Assembly: GCA_030141605.1 (NCBI GenBank)
Contig: JAQGDQ010000001.1
Span: 1,240,001 to 1,304,000, forward strand
Reading direction: 5' to 3'
DNA length: 64,000 nucleotides
Origin: Tubiluchus corallicola
Lineage: Eukaryota > Priapulida > Priapulimorpha > Priapulimorphida > Tubiluchidae
Made by a program: the position numbers and the translations under genes. Each line of letters begins with the position of its first letter. The stretch's first letter is position 1. Positions 33,859 through 62,348 of the stretch are shown here, piece after piece. The notes below the pieces were generated by a model that searched no databases, was not told the origin of the DNA, and worked only from the letters and a program-made list of their open reading frames with translations.

Positions 33859-34648
33859 TACAATGGAATCTCCCAATGCAGAATGTAACAACATTTTTTT
33901 AGTAGCAACTAGTATAGTCAAATCTCAAGAATACAATTTTCACAAAGAGCACAAATTTTGAAAAATTCTTTTGTATGAAGTCCATATCATACCATCTACA
34001 TTATGTACACTTTTAAATGTCATATTCGACAGATTGGCTCCCTGGCTGCTTTAAACATTCTTTACACATAAATGACCTTGAGGTCGCCTCACTAACAACA
34101 TGCATGTATAAATCACAGGTATAATAAAGCCTTTGCTTGTGACAATGAATTGAGTTACAAAATGAGTTAGTTAACTAATGCATAATTACGTAGCAAGGGA
34201 CTTAGCCAAGGCTTTCAAAAATCATCGTAATGCAAGGACTTCTGTTAAAAGTCTTATTGCATTATGAGAGATTCGACCGTACTGGCTTATCACAAGATAA
34301 TGACATGATCACATACCCACTTAAACAAGACATTCGACAAGAACAACTTGAGCTAGAAGCAACAAACTTCCGGCTCAGAAAATGAGGCACTTAGTGGTCA
34401 TTACATACGGAAAAGACACTGTTAGTGACAGATGAATATGTGCCCAACCTAGTTGATGATAAAGGTAATGCACACCCATCTGAGTCGGTGATGATGTCGA
34501 TGATATCACACTAGAACCTTCTTTCACTCTCACGATCATTTCACTCACTGCTTGACACCAATTGACCTGTTGTCGGTAAGTCAAACCGAGATGGCAGCAT
34601 CCTATATGACGATACATTGTCTCTTAGGTGACAAATTCACCTAGAATC

Positions 34649-34884
34649 CTAAAAGTGAAAAAAGGAAAATCAATGGTAAGTTAAAAATTAGACAGGCATG
34701 AAGCTTCCGATCACTTCATTATATCTGTCCCTAGGAAGACTAAAAAATAACGAATGTGAAAGTGAATTTCTTGTACTAGAATAGCTGAATAAATAGGTAA
34801 CTAAAACTATTCACATATTTTTACATCTAAGCAAAGGTTTACCTGTAACATTTAATTAGACAAAATAACTAACTGTTATCTTAC
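34649..34884 (-). other. Putative intron in the KPNB1 3' UTR
   Basis: Downstream of the KPNB1 stop on the minus strand there is a consensus-like donor (gtaagataa at 34884) and, 236 nt on, a pyrimidine-rich acceptor (ttttttcacttttag ending at 34649). Used together they make a 3' UTR intron whose junction lies 227 nt after the stop. This is inferred from splice-site appearance only; no transcript is available. Confidence 0.45.
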
Positions 34885-35111
34885 ATAGCTTGCTTTACGT
34901 ATGCTCCTTTCATGTTTATCAATCGGATGATGGTCCTGACACCAATTTCAGGTGTAAAATATGAAGTAATCATGCAGAGTATTAACTCGTAATAATAATT
35001 CAGTGTTATTTCACTTCTTAAATAAATAGCTATATGGCACAGAAGATTATTATCTGCTATTAATAGTAGAATTACCCAGTAGTCATCAAGAAATGGATAT
35101 ATGGCTTCCAT

Positions 35112-52397
<17,286 letters not shown>

Positions 52398-52964
52398 CTT
52401 GATTTGACAGAATTGCAGTTCTGTAACTGTAACAAATGCCCTTTAACTAAGATAATCAGTACATCAGTACTTTAAACCACATGTACCTAGAAATGAAAAA
52501 TAAAATATTAGACACTATCAAATTTTTACAAGGCTGATCAAAAATTTCTGAAGCATATTCATTCACGTACATAGTACAAATTTTATTACCCTAAACATGA
52601 ACAGTATTAATATTAAATTCAGTTCAATTCACTGACATACTTCACATATATAATATACGCTATGGCAACAAACTTGAATTTGAATTCTGTCTAGAACTTT
52701 CTGAGACTAAAGGAAAAAACCAAGCCTCAAACAACAGTCACTGTGTTTTAATGTGTACTGAAAAATATTGAAATTACCACATAACATACACAAGTAAAAA
52801 GCCTCCCTTAAAAATGTAACAGAAATTTAAATCATTCATATTTTCCAATAAACGACCTCTCTACAAGAATATTTGAAAAAAATTGTGTGAGCTGGTAGAC
52901 AGCATGAATGAAAGGTAACAAAGCTTTTGCAGTTCACTCAGAAAAATTGTCGTCAGATCATTTT

Positions 52965-53150
52965 GTAAACTTTAAAGCCCTCACATAGCTTTAATCCACA
53001 GAATTATATACCTCAAAATGTGTAAGTACTACACAATATAATTACAGAAAAGCATGGAATTCTGCAAGGCCGCGAGCATGCAGAAGGTGCTGGGCGGTTT
53101 ACTTAGCTTATAAAGTTCAACTTTAGCTGTCTAAACTAATTTTACTGTTA
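52965..53150 (-). repeat. Dispersed repeat family B, copy 2
   Basis: Minus-strand copy of 22215-22400; the closest match is the core agcaccttctgcatgctcgc. It lies about 0.6 kb upstream of the KPNB1 start codon, so it may sit in or near the promoter region. Confidence 0.8.
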
Positions 53151-53394
53151 TTTTGTTGATGTTAACTATCCAAGTTGGAGATTATTATATTATTACCACC
53201 GGTAAATGGTTTTCATTACATAGCAGGTAACGGGATTCCAAACAAATGGTATTATTAAGCTCTCCTTTAATGTTTTGGATTGTTTGAAGTTGATAATAGT
53301 AACTGCAGCTGCAAAAAAGTTTGTTCAAGCATCTGGCGGAATGACTGTTTGTGAAGATGTTTATATTGCAAGCCATTTTTCGTTCAAAATGAGA

Positions 53395-54545
53395 TAGATA
53401 GATAATTTTATTTATCTCTTGTAATACATGCAAAAATCAAGTACACGGCAAAATAAATTATTAGTATTAGAGAAAGGGTGGCGAAAAAATCCTAGAGTAG
53501 AGGTTAGTAAATCAGTCACGCGAGCCAAATCAGCCAAATGAGCACCCAAGCTTGTAGCGATCATGACTTTAAATTGATTTTACTAATTATACGAAGCACT
53601 TATCACAATTTTATTGTTAAAACTTCCTAACATTTTTCTCAAATATAAAAATAAGCTCAACTGCCCGAGAGACATGCCTCTTGCTTTAACTACAAACTAC
53701 CCTGGTATATTTTCTGTTAAGACTCAACTTATCTAGCTGTAATTTCAAATTCAGTTGATTTCTCCAACGACAATACAAATCTGAAAAGACAGCAAACGAC
53801 AATAATACAAATATACATGTACAACATCTTGTATAATTGAAAACAGCAAGAAAAAATAAAATAAACTCTGATTCCATAGAAATACTATATTAAGGTGTTG
53901 AAGTTTGCTGTATGGTAGCTAAAAAGGGGACCTTGTTAAGCCACCATGAAATGTGAAATAAGGAATGAAGAAGGTAGATGATGAGAAGAGCTATGTTGCA
54001 GTTAGTAGAAACAAAACAGAAGGAAAGAAGTCAAAAGAAAACATAAAATAAGAAAACAATGACCTTAGCTGCAACTGATTTTTGAAAAGAAACTGTCGGT
54101 GGATGCTAACAGACTGGTACGAATTGCCAACTAAGTGACAAAACATATGACGTTTCAAAGATTTTTTAAAAATATTTATAGATTTGCCGCTTTTGGAGGA
54201 ATATTGTTCCATTGTAAGGGGGCTGTAAATTTAAGAAAATGTCTACCAAGATTTGTTCTACAATAGCGTAAAAGATATTCATTAAAACGTGTGCTATATT
54301 GTGTTTGGTTACATAATACTGGATTAATGAAAGTAGTTGGAAACAAACCGAAATGTGTTTTGTACATATCCGTAAAGAGGTTAAATAAAATTAAATTTTC
54401 CATAATTAAAATATTATTGTTTCGAAATAATGATTTAGGTACTGATGTATATTTTGAGAGACCATTCATAATACAGATAAATTTTCGTTGATGTCTATTT
54501 AAAGACAACCGGGTTCGTAGGATAAGTTCTGCCCCATAACACATA
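53395..54545 (-). mobile_element. LINE 3' fragment with atct tail
   Basis: The minus-strand frame 54176-54544 encodes a LINE ORF2 C-terminus (NRHQRKFICIMNGLS, RTNLGRHFLKFTAPLQWNNIP). Downstream the sequence reads gagataaataaaattatctatctatctc, an AATAAA followed by a tetranucleotide tail, which marks the 3' end at about 53395. Most of the polymerase is missing (5' truncated). Confidence 0.75.
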
Positions 54546-55875
54546 ACAGTAAGTTAAGAAAGACAAAATTAATGTATTATATAAAGATAATAAATGAAAT
54601 TTGCATAGTTTGTTTTTGATAAATGAAATTATACCAATGCTTTTTGCAATTTTTTGACTTATCATGTTTATATGAGGCTTCCAGGTATTGTTCTTACTAT
54701 TATGCTCTGATGGTTAAAAAAACGGGAACTTAGTTAGTCTCGAGCTACCGAAAACAAAACTTAATTTCATTACTTCAACAAAATTGATTAAGCTTAAAAC
54801 AGAAAACGTGCAAACCTACATTCGACAAGACTCACAAGAAGTCCCTCACCAATCTAAACCGGCATAACGAATTCTACTGAAATTGAAAAAGTACAATTGT
54901 GATTCAATTCAGCTTTTTTATTTATATAAGCTCTTATGTCGCGTTCAGACGTCTCTATTTGTAGTGCAACTTCTCGTAGACAGAAGTTGCACAACAAGTT
55001 GCAAGAGATTTTTCTACGTCAGAATAGATTAATCCGATTACTCTGATTATATCTTACATCAGCCTACTCAGTAGAAGTGAGCATATCGAACGTTCGTGTC
55101 GATTTCGAATATTCAAATCAATGTTAACCAATTTTTTTGTTTGAATTCGCTTCTAACCTAAAATTACAGATTCGAATAATTCAGTACTTCAACTACATAC
55201 ATTTGAAACAGGCAATCAACAGTTTATCCGCGATTTCACTCCACAATTTTTACAAGAATTATTAGTGTCTTTACTGCAGAGTAAAATCAAGTATAATGCA
55301 TAATCTTTGTGAAACCACTTTTTATTATTGATCCGAAAAATTATTCAAAAATCACTAAAACTGAATAATGAGTGCGAAAGTCACAAATTTTATTCGATTC
55401 GATCTGGTAAAGAATGTTCATTCCTACTATTCAGGGTTTACTGGCTACAGTGTCTACTGCCTCCTTCCTATGCAGTTGCAAAAGGTTTGTTCTGTGAATT
55501 TGCATTAGCCAATCACAACAATCAGCAGTGTTGTTATATAAGAAAACATTGTGGAAAAGACATCTCAGTTGTGAATAGGACATCACATAATTTATATACA
55601 TAGTCCCAGTTATTTGCTTTGCTGAGGATTGAGGAAGGCTGCAATGATTTAGACGACCAGAGTAGGGGTAGGAAGAAACCCGAGTTAAACATTGAAAACT
55701 TAGACTTTCCATCTTACGAGGTATTGACATTTACTAAAAAAATTCAAAAAAAGTTTAATATTATACAAGGGCTTCTTCTCTTTCCCTGGGCCCCTGCTCC
55801 CTCCCATATATAGTAATCCTTTTGCAACTCATTTAACCGACTAAGGCTAATGTGTACAACATGCAATAAACAGCA
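54546..55875. other. Intergenic stretch without a recognised gene
   Basis: cgcgttcagacgtctctat at about 54940 resembles the end of some MITEs, but I found no partner end. The two overlapping frames at 55328-55813 match no family I know. Confidence 0.35.
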
Positions 55876-55879
55876 TTAA

Positions 55880-56686
55880 GCCGTGTTTCCACTGCATCCG
55901 CACAGACACAGACTTTTCTCTCCGCACATTTTACGTCCTCAAAAGTTATTTCCACTGGGACCACACTCATTCCGTAAAATACGTCATAAATGAGCCAAAA
56001 GTTTAACGCGAAATTCTAAACATGAGACTTTCTAGAAGAAAGAAGATTTTTATTTTGCTGTGGTGGTTAAAGAAAAAGGCAAGTAGGCGATACAGGAAGC
56101 AACAACATCGTTTTTGGGTACACCCAGTATTTCACCAGAACAGCGCCTTGTTGTTATGCTAAGGTAAACAGAGCCAACAACTAATTAGCTGTATCTTAGC
56201 AGAACTTTTTATTCAAATTTTTACATCAGCTAATACAGGTGCAAGCGCCTTTTGCGTGTGAAACAGTGAAAGCCATAAGATTATTGCATAATTTTATTCT
56301 TCATGAAGAACCTGGTCAGAATGCAACGAGCCTAACCAAGCTGTCCTGCAACCAATACAGGATGTAGCGCAAACGTGTGTACGTCCAGTAAATTCAGCAA
56401 AGAGTACTAGACAAGCCTTCTTGGATTACTTTATTTCTCCTGCTGTTTCAATGCCCTGGCAGTAGCGAAGTATTGGTCGAGTGTAACCTAACCATTTTTC
56501 AATTGGTGGCGAAAACAAATGGTAACAGTTTCAAGGAAATCTTGTGCGAAGTCTTAAAATTATCTACTGTAGCTTCTCTCCTTCTTATTACTAATACTTG
56601 TCACTGTATCAATATTTTTCCGTGTGAGTCATACAGAAAAAGTCTCTGTCTGTGCATGTCAGTGCAGGCACAGTGGAAACGCGGTC
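55880..56686. mobile_element. TTAA-flanked inverted-repeat element
   Basis: Left end gccgtgtttccactgcatcc and right end (reverse-complemented) gaccgcgtttccactgtgcc form terminal inverted repeats; inner parts cagacacagacttttct and cagacagagactttttct also match. The element is flanked by TTAA at 55876-55879 and 56687-56690, the target site of piggyBac-type transposons. No transposase was seen; the superfamily is tentative. Confidence 0.65.
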
Positions 56687-56759
56687 TTAACCAAACAAAA
56701 AATTACAACCATAAGTTTATAAGATCGAATGAAAAAACATTGAACAAGTAACAGGTACA

Positions 56760-57402
56760 GTAGGTACAGTGTTAAATGTTATTGGTACCCAAATGTCTTT
56801 TGCTCAAGTTCCCCATACACAAATATCCTAACAGTGTCAAAACTCCTTATGTTCAGATGCACAAAGACCTCAAGCAAATGCCCCATGCCAAAAAGCTGCA
56901 TGTGCCAAAATGTCACGAACTCGGTCGAATGGTGTTACACGTGCCAATTAAATAAGCAGTTTGCCACAATCATGGAAAAATGCGCCAAACTGCAATGAAA
57001 AATTTTTCATGGCAGCCATCGCCCTCCCATTATTATTTATTTAGCATTTGTATAATAACTGAAAAATGGCTGACCACAGCGACCTAAGGTAGAAGTACAT
57101 AATTATATCACATGTGAAGATAACACTTTAATTAAGTAGATCAGAATCAATTTTCATAAGTTGTCCACAATTTTAATATCAATACTAAAAATTAAAGTAA
57201 GTGATTGATTCTAAATAAAAAAGAGCAATTTTGAAAACTCTCGGTTAATTGTTTTTTCGTCAGTAGGGATAATTTCAAAAAAAGTGTTGAAAGCGTATCT
57301 TTTATGCAGACTATATAAATGATGCACCGAGGCTTACGATTTCTTGAGTATTGACTAAAGCGGACGTACTTGTTGAATGACTGCACGTACTACGATGTGG
57401 TA
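56760..57402. other. Intergenic stretch without a recognised gene
   Basis: Nothing recognised apart from low-complexity AT-rich sequence. Confidence 0.35.
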
Positions 57403-57407
57403 TGTGG

Positions 57408-58528
57408 TGTAGGGCGCCGAGTAATCCACTAGCCGAAGTAAGATACTTCCGGTAAAACACGTGCTAAATTTGCGGAAACGCGGTGTCGTGCATGGGCAGC
57501 CCAAATAGGACACTGGCGATTTTTGTCGGCAATCGAGAATTATAATGACCATAATAAAACAAAACTAAATTTGTTTTACAGAAAAAGTAACTTTATAATA
57601 ATGATGGATGACAATTTACGAACTTAATGTATTTTTTACACCAGTATCAACAGTATTATCAGCTCCATTAAAATCATCATAACGTTAAACTAAGTATCTA
57701 GTGCTTTTAAGGGAGAAATTATGCACACAGTTATTACAGAAATAACTGCAAGTTTAAAAATAAGACAGATGCTGCTAAGCCTTCACAACACGAAAAAGTA
57801 ATTTTTAACATTTTAGAATTTTAGATGAATTTAACTATGTTACTAACTGTAAAATATTCCAATGTATACATGACTTTATATTATGTAGGCCTACTAAACG
57901 CTTCCAGTAGTTTCTATCTGATATAAAATGCATCATTCTTAAATAATCGTACATTAATATTTACTAACCGTCATTTTTTACTAATGTTTAATGTATCACT
58001 GTAGTAAAACTTTAGTATACTAAAGTATACTAAAAACTAAGTATAGTCTATTCTTACTGTAAATGTTCTTGTAAATAGTGTATAAAGTCTGTTGTGGTGA
58101 AGATCTTAAATCATGTTGTACAAACTGTTCTGATCTAATCCTAAATAAATTACGTTTAAACTAACATTTTAGGAAAAGTAAAGACAATTAGTTTTAATAA
58201 TATCAATAGTACTGCAATATGTTAGACACTGTTTTATATGGCTCATTAGCTCGTGTAGGGCACATAGGTCGCTAGAACGTTTACTTAGGAGAAAACAATT
58301 ATTTATCAAAGAGGTTTATCAGATGTATAATAAATTATTCAACGTGTATTGACGTTTTTAATTATTATTATTACATAAACAAGGACGGTGCCAGTACGCT
58401 TAACAACTCAATTCTCGTCATGTCTCTAGTGTCCTACTTGGGCAGCCCATGTACGGCACGTCCTACTCGGGCTAGCCCATGTACGCCAATTGTCCTACTT
58501 CGGCTAGTGGGTTACGCGGCGCCCAACA
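57408..58528. mobile_element. 1.12 kb inverted-repeat element with 5-bp target duplication
   Basis: Left end TGTAGGGCGCCGAGTAATCC, then actagccgaagta; right end (reverse-complemented) TGTTGGGCGCCGCGTAACCC, then actagccgaagta. Further in, both arms carry catgggc.gccca and taggacact modules, so the inverted arms reach about 110-130 bp. The flanks are TGTGG at 57403-57407 and TGTGG at 58529-58533. The interior is AT-rich without an ORF, so the element is non-autonomous; the superfamily was not recognised. Confidence 0.75.
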
Positions 58529-59049
58529 TGTGGTTCTGAACTTCTCAAGGTTCAAGCCTGAACTCTTAATCTAATGTAATAGTGATTATTGCAACATATT
58601 GAGTACGTATATTTCTTAAAAACAGTATCCCTTTAAGCTTTAGTTAGAGTCTGTTACAGTATAATTTCAAATTGTTGAATCATTAATAATTTTAGATTTT
58701 ATTATATATAATGCCAATGTGAACACGTACGTATATACATATTATTAATAATATTAAATTTTTTTTATTATTAAAAAAATTATATTATAATAAGTAAAAG
58801 TACAAAATTTATAAATCATCAACGTAGAAATGGCATGAACGAACAGAAAAAAACAGTTTAAAGAAAGAAAAAACTGACGATGAAAACAAAAAAATGAGCA
58901 AATGTATGGAAGTTGTTGATGAGAAAAATATTTGCATACTTTTCAAAATTTAGATGCTATCAAAGTGGGATTGGCATGCGAAAGCCAAGAATTACTGAAT
59001 CTCAAGATTAAAAGAAAAAAACAAACATGCAAGGCCAGTAACGATTATG

Positions 59050-59255
59050 TCTGTACACACTCTCACATTTTTAATCTAGTACATATTCACTTGCTCACAC
59101 ACTCGCATATAATGCAATCAATTCATTCATGCACACATATTGTCTACATACGCATACATATGATTAACACACACAAAACTACATATACAAACACTCATAC
59201 ACCCACGCACAATGTTATCAGTCATTTTGTCATGCACGCAATCATATTTATTATT
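59050..59255. repeat. Cryptic CA/CATA-rich low-complexity region
   Basis: Plus strand rich in cacaca, cacat, cgcata and ctcaca words without a strict period. The long frame across it is not protein-like. Confidence 0.6.
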
Positions 59256-59269
59256 TTAATTGTGTGAGT

Positions 59270-59545
59270 ATGTACTAAAGTTATATTTCTTCAATTTTTT
59301 TTGAAAGATGTGACTCTAGTTAGCAAGTTTTAAGCTGCTGGGTAGCAAATTCCAAGTTCTAGGTCCAGTATTAGAAATGAATTGTTTTCCAACATCGGTT
59401 CTTAACTGATTAATACTATTTTGATTAAATTGAGTATTATATACTTTATTGTTTATGTTAACAGGATTGTCGAAAAACGTGGGAAAAAATTATATTTGGG
59501 CCCTTATACTATAAATTATACTGTGGCAAGATTGGGCCCTTTCAT
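59270..59545 (-). mobile_element. LINE fragment, ORF2 C-terminus
   Basis: The minus strand reads NNKVYNTQFNQNSINQLRT, DVGKQFISNTGPRTWNLLPS, SLKLAN (stop) SHIFQKKLKKYNF. The LRTxxGK...GPxxWNxLP...FKxxLKxxxF pattern is diagnostic of non-LTR retrotransposon ORF2 ends. It has an in-frame stop. Confidence 0.75.
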
Positions 59546-59725
59546 TTCCCATATCAACTGGCTTTAAAGCACAAAAAAATATTTCATAAATAAAGCTTAA
59601 AAATTCTGCTTAAAATTTTGCATTGCTTACATGGTGTCATTTCATGCAAGCCTTGCAGTTGAAGTAACGCTATATAAAACTTGTAAATTTAAACTCCAGA
59701 GACGACTGATATGCACAGCTAAACT

Positions 59726-59860
59726 TTAAACGGAAGTCGTTTGAAACAAACTTAAATAACGTTGCTGCATAAAGTTTAAAAAATATTCAGAGCATTCGTA
59801 GCATACTTCACTAACAGAACAAAAGTTTAGGTTAGTTGATATGGTCAATTAGATCAATAA
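59726..59860 (+). repeat. Dispersed repeat family C, copy 2
   Basis: Similar to 9566-9720 in the same orientation (ggaagtcgtttgaaacaaac, cagagcatt, gtcaat). Confidence 0.6.
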
Positions 59861-60054
59861 TAATGTTTTTTTGCTGAGTCAGTGGTTCACTCTGGGGTAG
59901 TGAGTCAGTGATATTTTACCAGTTGCGCATACATTTAAATTATCAAGAATTTTTTTTCTAATTCAATAAATCCTTCAAACATTGTACATGGAAAATTTCG
60001 GATATATTTTAAAATTTCCTTTTCTTTCCTTTTAACTTTAAGATCAAGAATGTA

Positions 60055-60552
60055 CAGTCAACCTCGGATATAAGGGACACTTCGGGACGGGACAAAATCG
60101 TCCCTTATATCCGATATCCCTTATAGCAGAAGTTGAGTTAGACCGAAGGTGTATCTAGACCTGCACTTTTCTGTACTTTTACCCATCTTTTTATAGATTA
60201 TTGCCACACATTCAATGCAAACGGCATTTAGGAAGCTCCTTCAGTGATGCAAGATGTATATGACCGCGGAAACCGAGCTATTCGAAAGCCGAGTTTGCAA
60301 AAAATTGAGGTTAAAAATCGATCAATTTCTGTTTGATCATAGGGTTCCTTATGTGCGAGGTAATTTACCTCGGTTTCTGTTATGTGGGACCTGAAGATAT
60401 CGTCCCTTATAACCAAAAGTCCCTTATATCCGAGTACCTTATATACGAATATTTTTACACAGGAAAAACATTACGAAAAATTTGGACTGGTGTTGGTGGT
60501 CCCTTATAAGCGAGTGTCCCATAAGCGAGTACCTTATGCCCAAGGTTGACTG
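60055..60552. mobile_element. pogo/Tigger-like MITE
   Basis: Terminal inverted repeats cagtcaacctcggatataag and, reverse-complemented, cagtcaaccttgggcataag. It is flanked by TA on both sides (60053-60054 and 60553-60554), as in Tc1/mariner/pogo insertions. Inside, cccttatatccga-type words recur on both strands. No transposase ORF; 498 bp. Confidence 0.85.
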
Positions 60553-60734
60553 TATTGTAACTGACGTTGTCATCTAATAGCTCAGCTGCTGTGGAGCAAG
60601 GATAGTGATGATGCAAGAAATGGCTACACTTATTTCTTACCATTTCCTGCATCATCACTTTATCTTTGCCGCACAGCAACCTCAGTTATTTATTAGTTGA
60701 GGAAACTAGTTACACAATCTATTTTTCTTCTTAA

Positions 60735-62315
60735 AGTTAAAGGGGAAGAAAAGGAAATTTAAAGTATATCCCATGATACATCCCATATATATTTAGCAAA
60801 AATTCCTTGAAGTATCACCAATTGTGTATAAAAATTTTTTTATAGAGAAAAGAACATTTTTGCAAATAGTGCTTTGAAAATTTTTAAAAAAATTAAGTGA
60901 CTATATTCACTGTGCCAAGATGCCAACTGATGAATTTTGCAAGCCTCACACCACCAACGTTTGTAAACCCATAATTAGACTAGCAGAAGTTAACGTATGA
61001 CAATGAGATCTAATGATAATGAAATTTATTTTTGTGTAAGATAAACGAGGCGGTGGGACGAAGCTTAAATTTCTGAAAGCTAATTGAATCCGAAACTGAT
61101 TTTTCATTCACTTCTGAAACCAAACCTCACATTTGTGCAGTTACCAAAACTAAACCGAATTCAAAGCTTTAGTTCTCCCTTAATGCGTAGATCGCAGAGG
61201 GCACTAAGCCACACCTCCCTGAGATTTTGTCTCACATGCACTTGTTGGCTGATAGCCGTTACCGTACAGAATAACTATAAACACACAGGACTAAAAAGTG
61301 GACGTTTTGTAACGATTTGTTGTTTATTCCAGAAAATATATCAGTGTTATGCGTACCTGGCTACAAGAAATAATAGTAGTTAATAATTTCGATCAAGTAT
61401 ATGTGCATGATATCAAGATTTTATGTAAAAGATTAAACATTGTCACCTGATGATCAGAATACTGGTCTTCATTAAAGTCTACCGCTGCACAAACTTGTTG
61501 TAAAAATAAACTTAATTACTTTTAGATATTTTTAGTTGCATTTGCAATGAAATTGTTTTCCATTACCTTCATCTTAGGATCAGTATGGTGTTTTTGCAAT
61601 GACTGTTTTGTTGAAATGTGTATTAAATGGTCTTGTGTATGGTCTTGCAAATCACAGTGATGTTTCTTAGTTGAAATTTAGTTTTTGCCCTGTGTTTATT
61701 GTTCGGCTTGCTTTGATATTTATTTATTGCCATCTAGAAAACCATGCTGTTACTATGCAAATTGTTGGTGGTACTATGTGATAAGAATTCAGAGAAATTT
61801 TGGCACATTTCTCGTCTGCATTTTAGCACATTTGCGTACATATTGTTAATGGGTTATTATATAAACGAAAGGTTATTCTTGTTCCAGTTTCATACTGCTC
61901 ATGCTACTAATTCCTCAAAATTAATATAAATGTTTATATTGTTTTATTTTGTCTTGCCTTACCCTGCCTTGTCCAACCGTAATACTATTAAACTTTTCAT
62001 CCAAAAGAGAGCTGTAAAACAGTAGAAAGCTTCACTATTATGCTTTAGCATGCTCTGTGGCAATATAATTTTCATTATCTTTCGTTTTGCTTTGAATGGT
62101 TTGTGTAACTAATCTGATATACATGTTGGGTGCCGACTCCTTGTTTATAGCGAATGATAGTTTCGACCTTAGGCTAAAAATTAGTATAATAAGTGTTTAT
62201 AATAGAGAAAAAACAGACTGTGGGAAAATTTTTAAAAACGTGTATCATTTAGCAGATGACCCCGGTTTAAAACCTTTTTTTAAAATTAGTAATAAAAGTG
62301 AATAAGAATAACTTT
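60735..62315. other. Region upstream of AFMID without a recognised gene
   Basis: 60738-60780 (aaaggggaagaaaaggaaat, aaagtatatccca) resembles 51568-51606, hinting at another old repeat. No promoter was identified, and the frame at 62096-62305 matches no known family. Confidence 0.35.
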
Positions 62316-62329
62316 TTGTTTCGTTGTAG
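62316..62329 (+). promoter_or_regulatory. Probable 3' splice acceptor just upstream of AFMID ATG
   Basis: A T-rich tract ending in gttgtag lies 20 nt before the AFMID ATG. It fits the 3' end of a 5' UTR intron or a spliced-leader acceptor. I did not find the matching donor. Confidence 0.5.
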
Positions 62330-62348
62330 GAAGTTTATTTAATTTACA

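Noticed and set aside
34375-34617. 80-codon minus frame downstream of KPNB1
   Set aside because: It lies in the presumed 3' UTR and has no similarity to importin-beta or any family I know.
58932-59267. 111-codon plus frame rich in His and Thr
   Set aside because: Arises from CA/CATA-rich low-complexity DNA; not protein-like.
60228-60679. Two minus-strand frames of 62 and 74 codons
   Set aside because: They lie in or overlap the pogo-like MITE, which has no transposase; chance frames.
62096-62305. 69-codon plus frame just upstream of AFMID
   Set aside because: Stops before the AFMID acceptor and shows no homology; its frame is not joined to AFMID by an evident donor.
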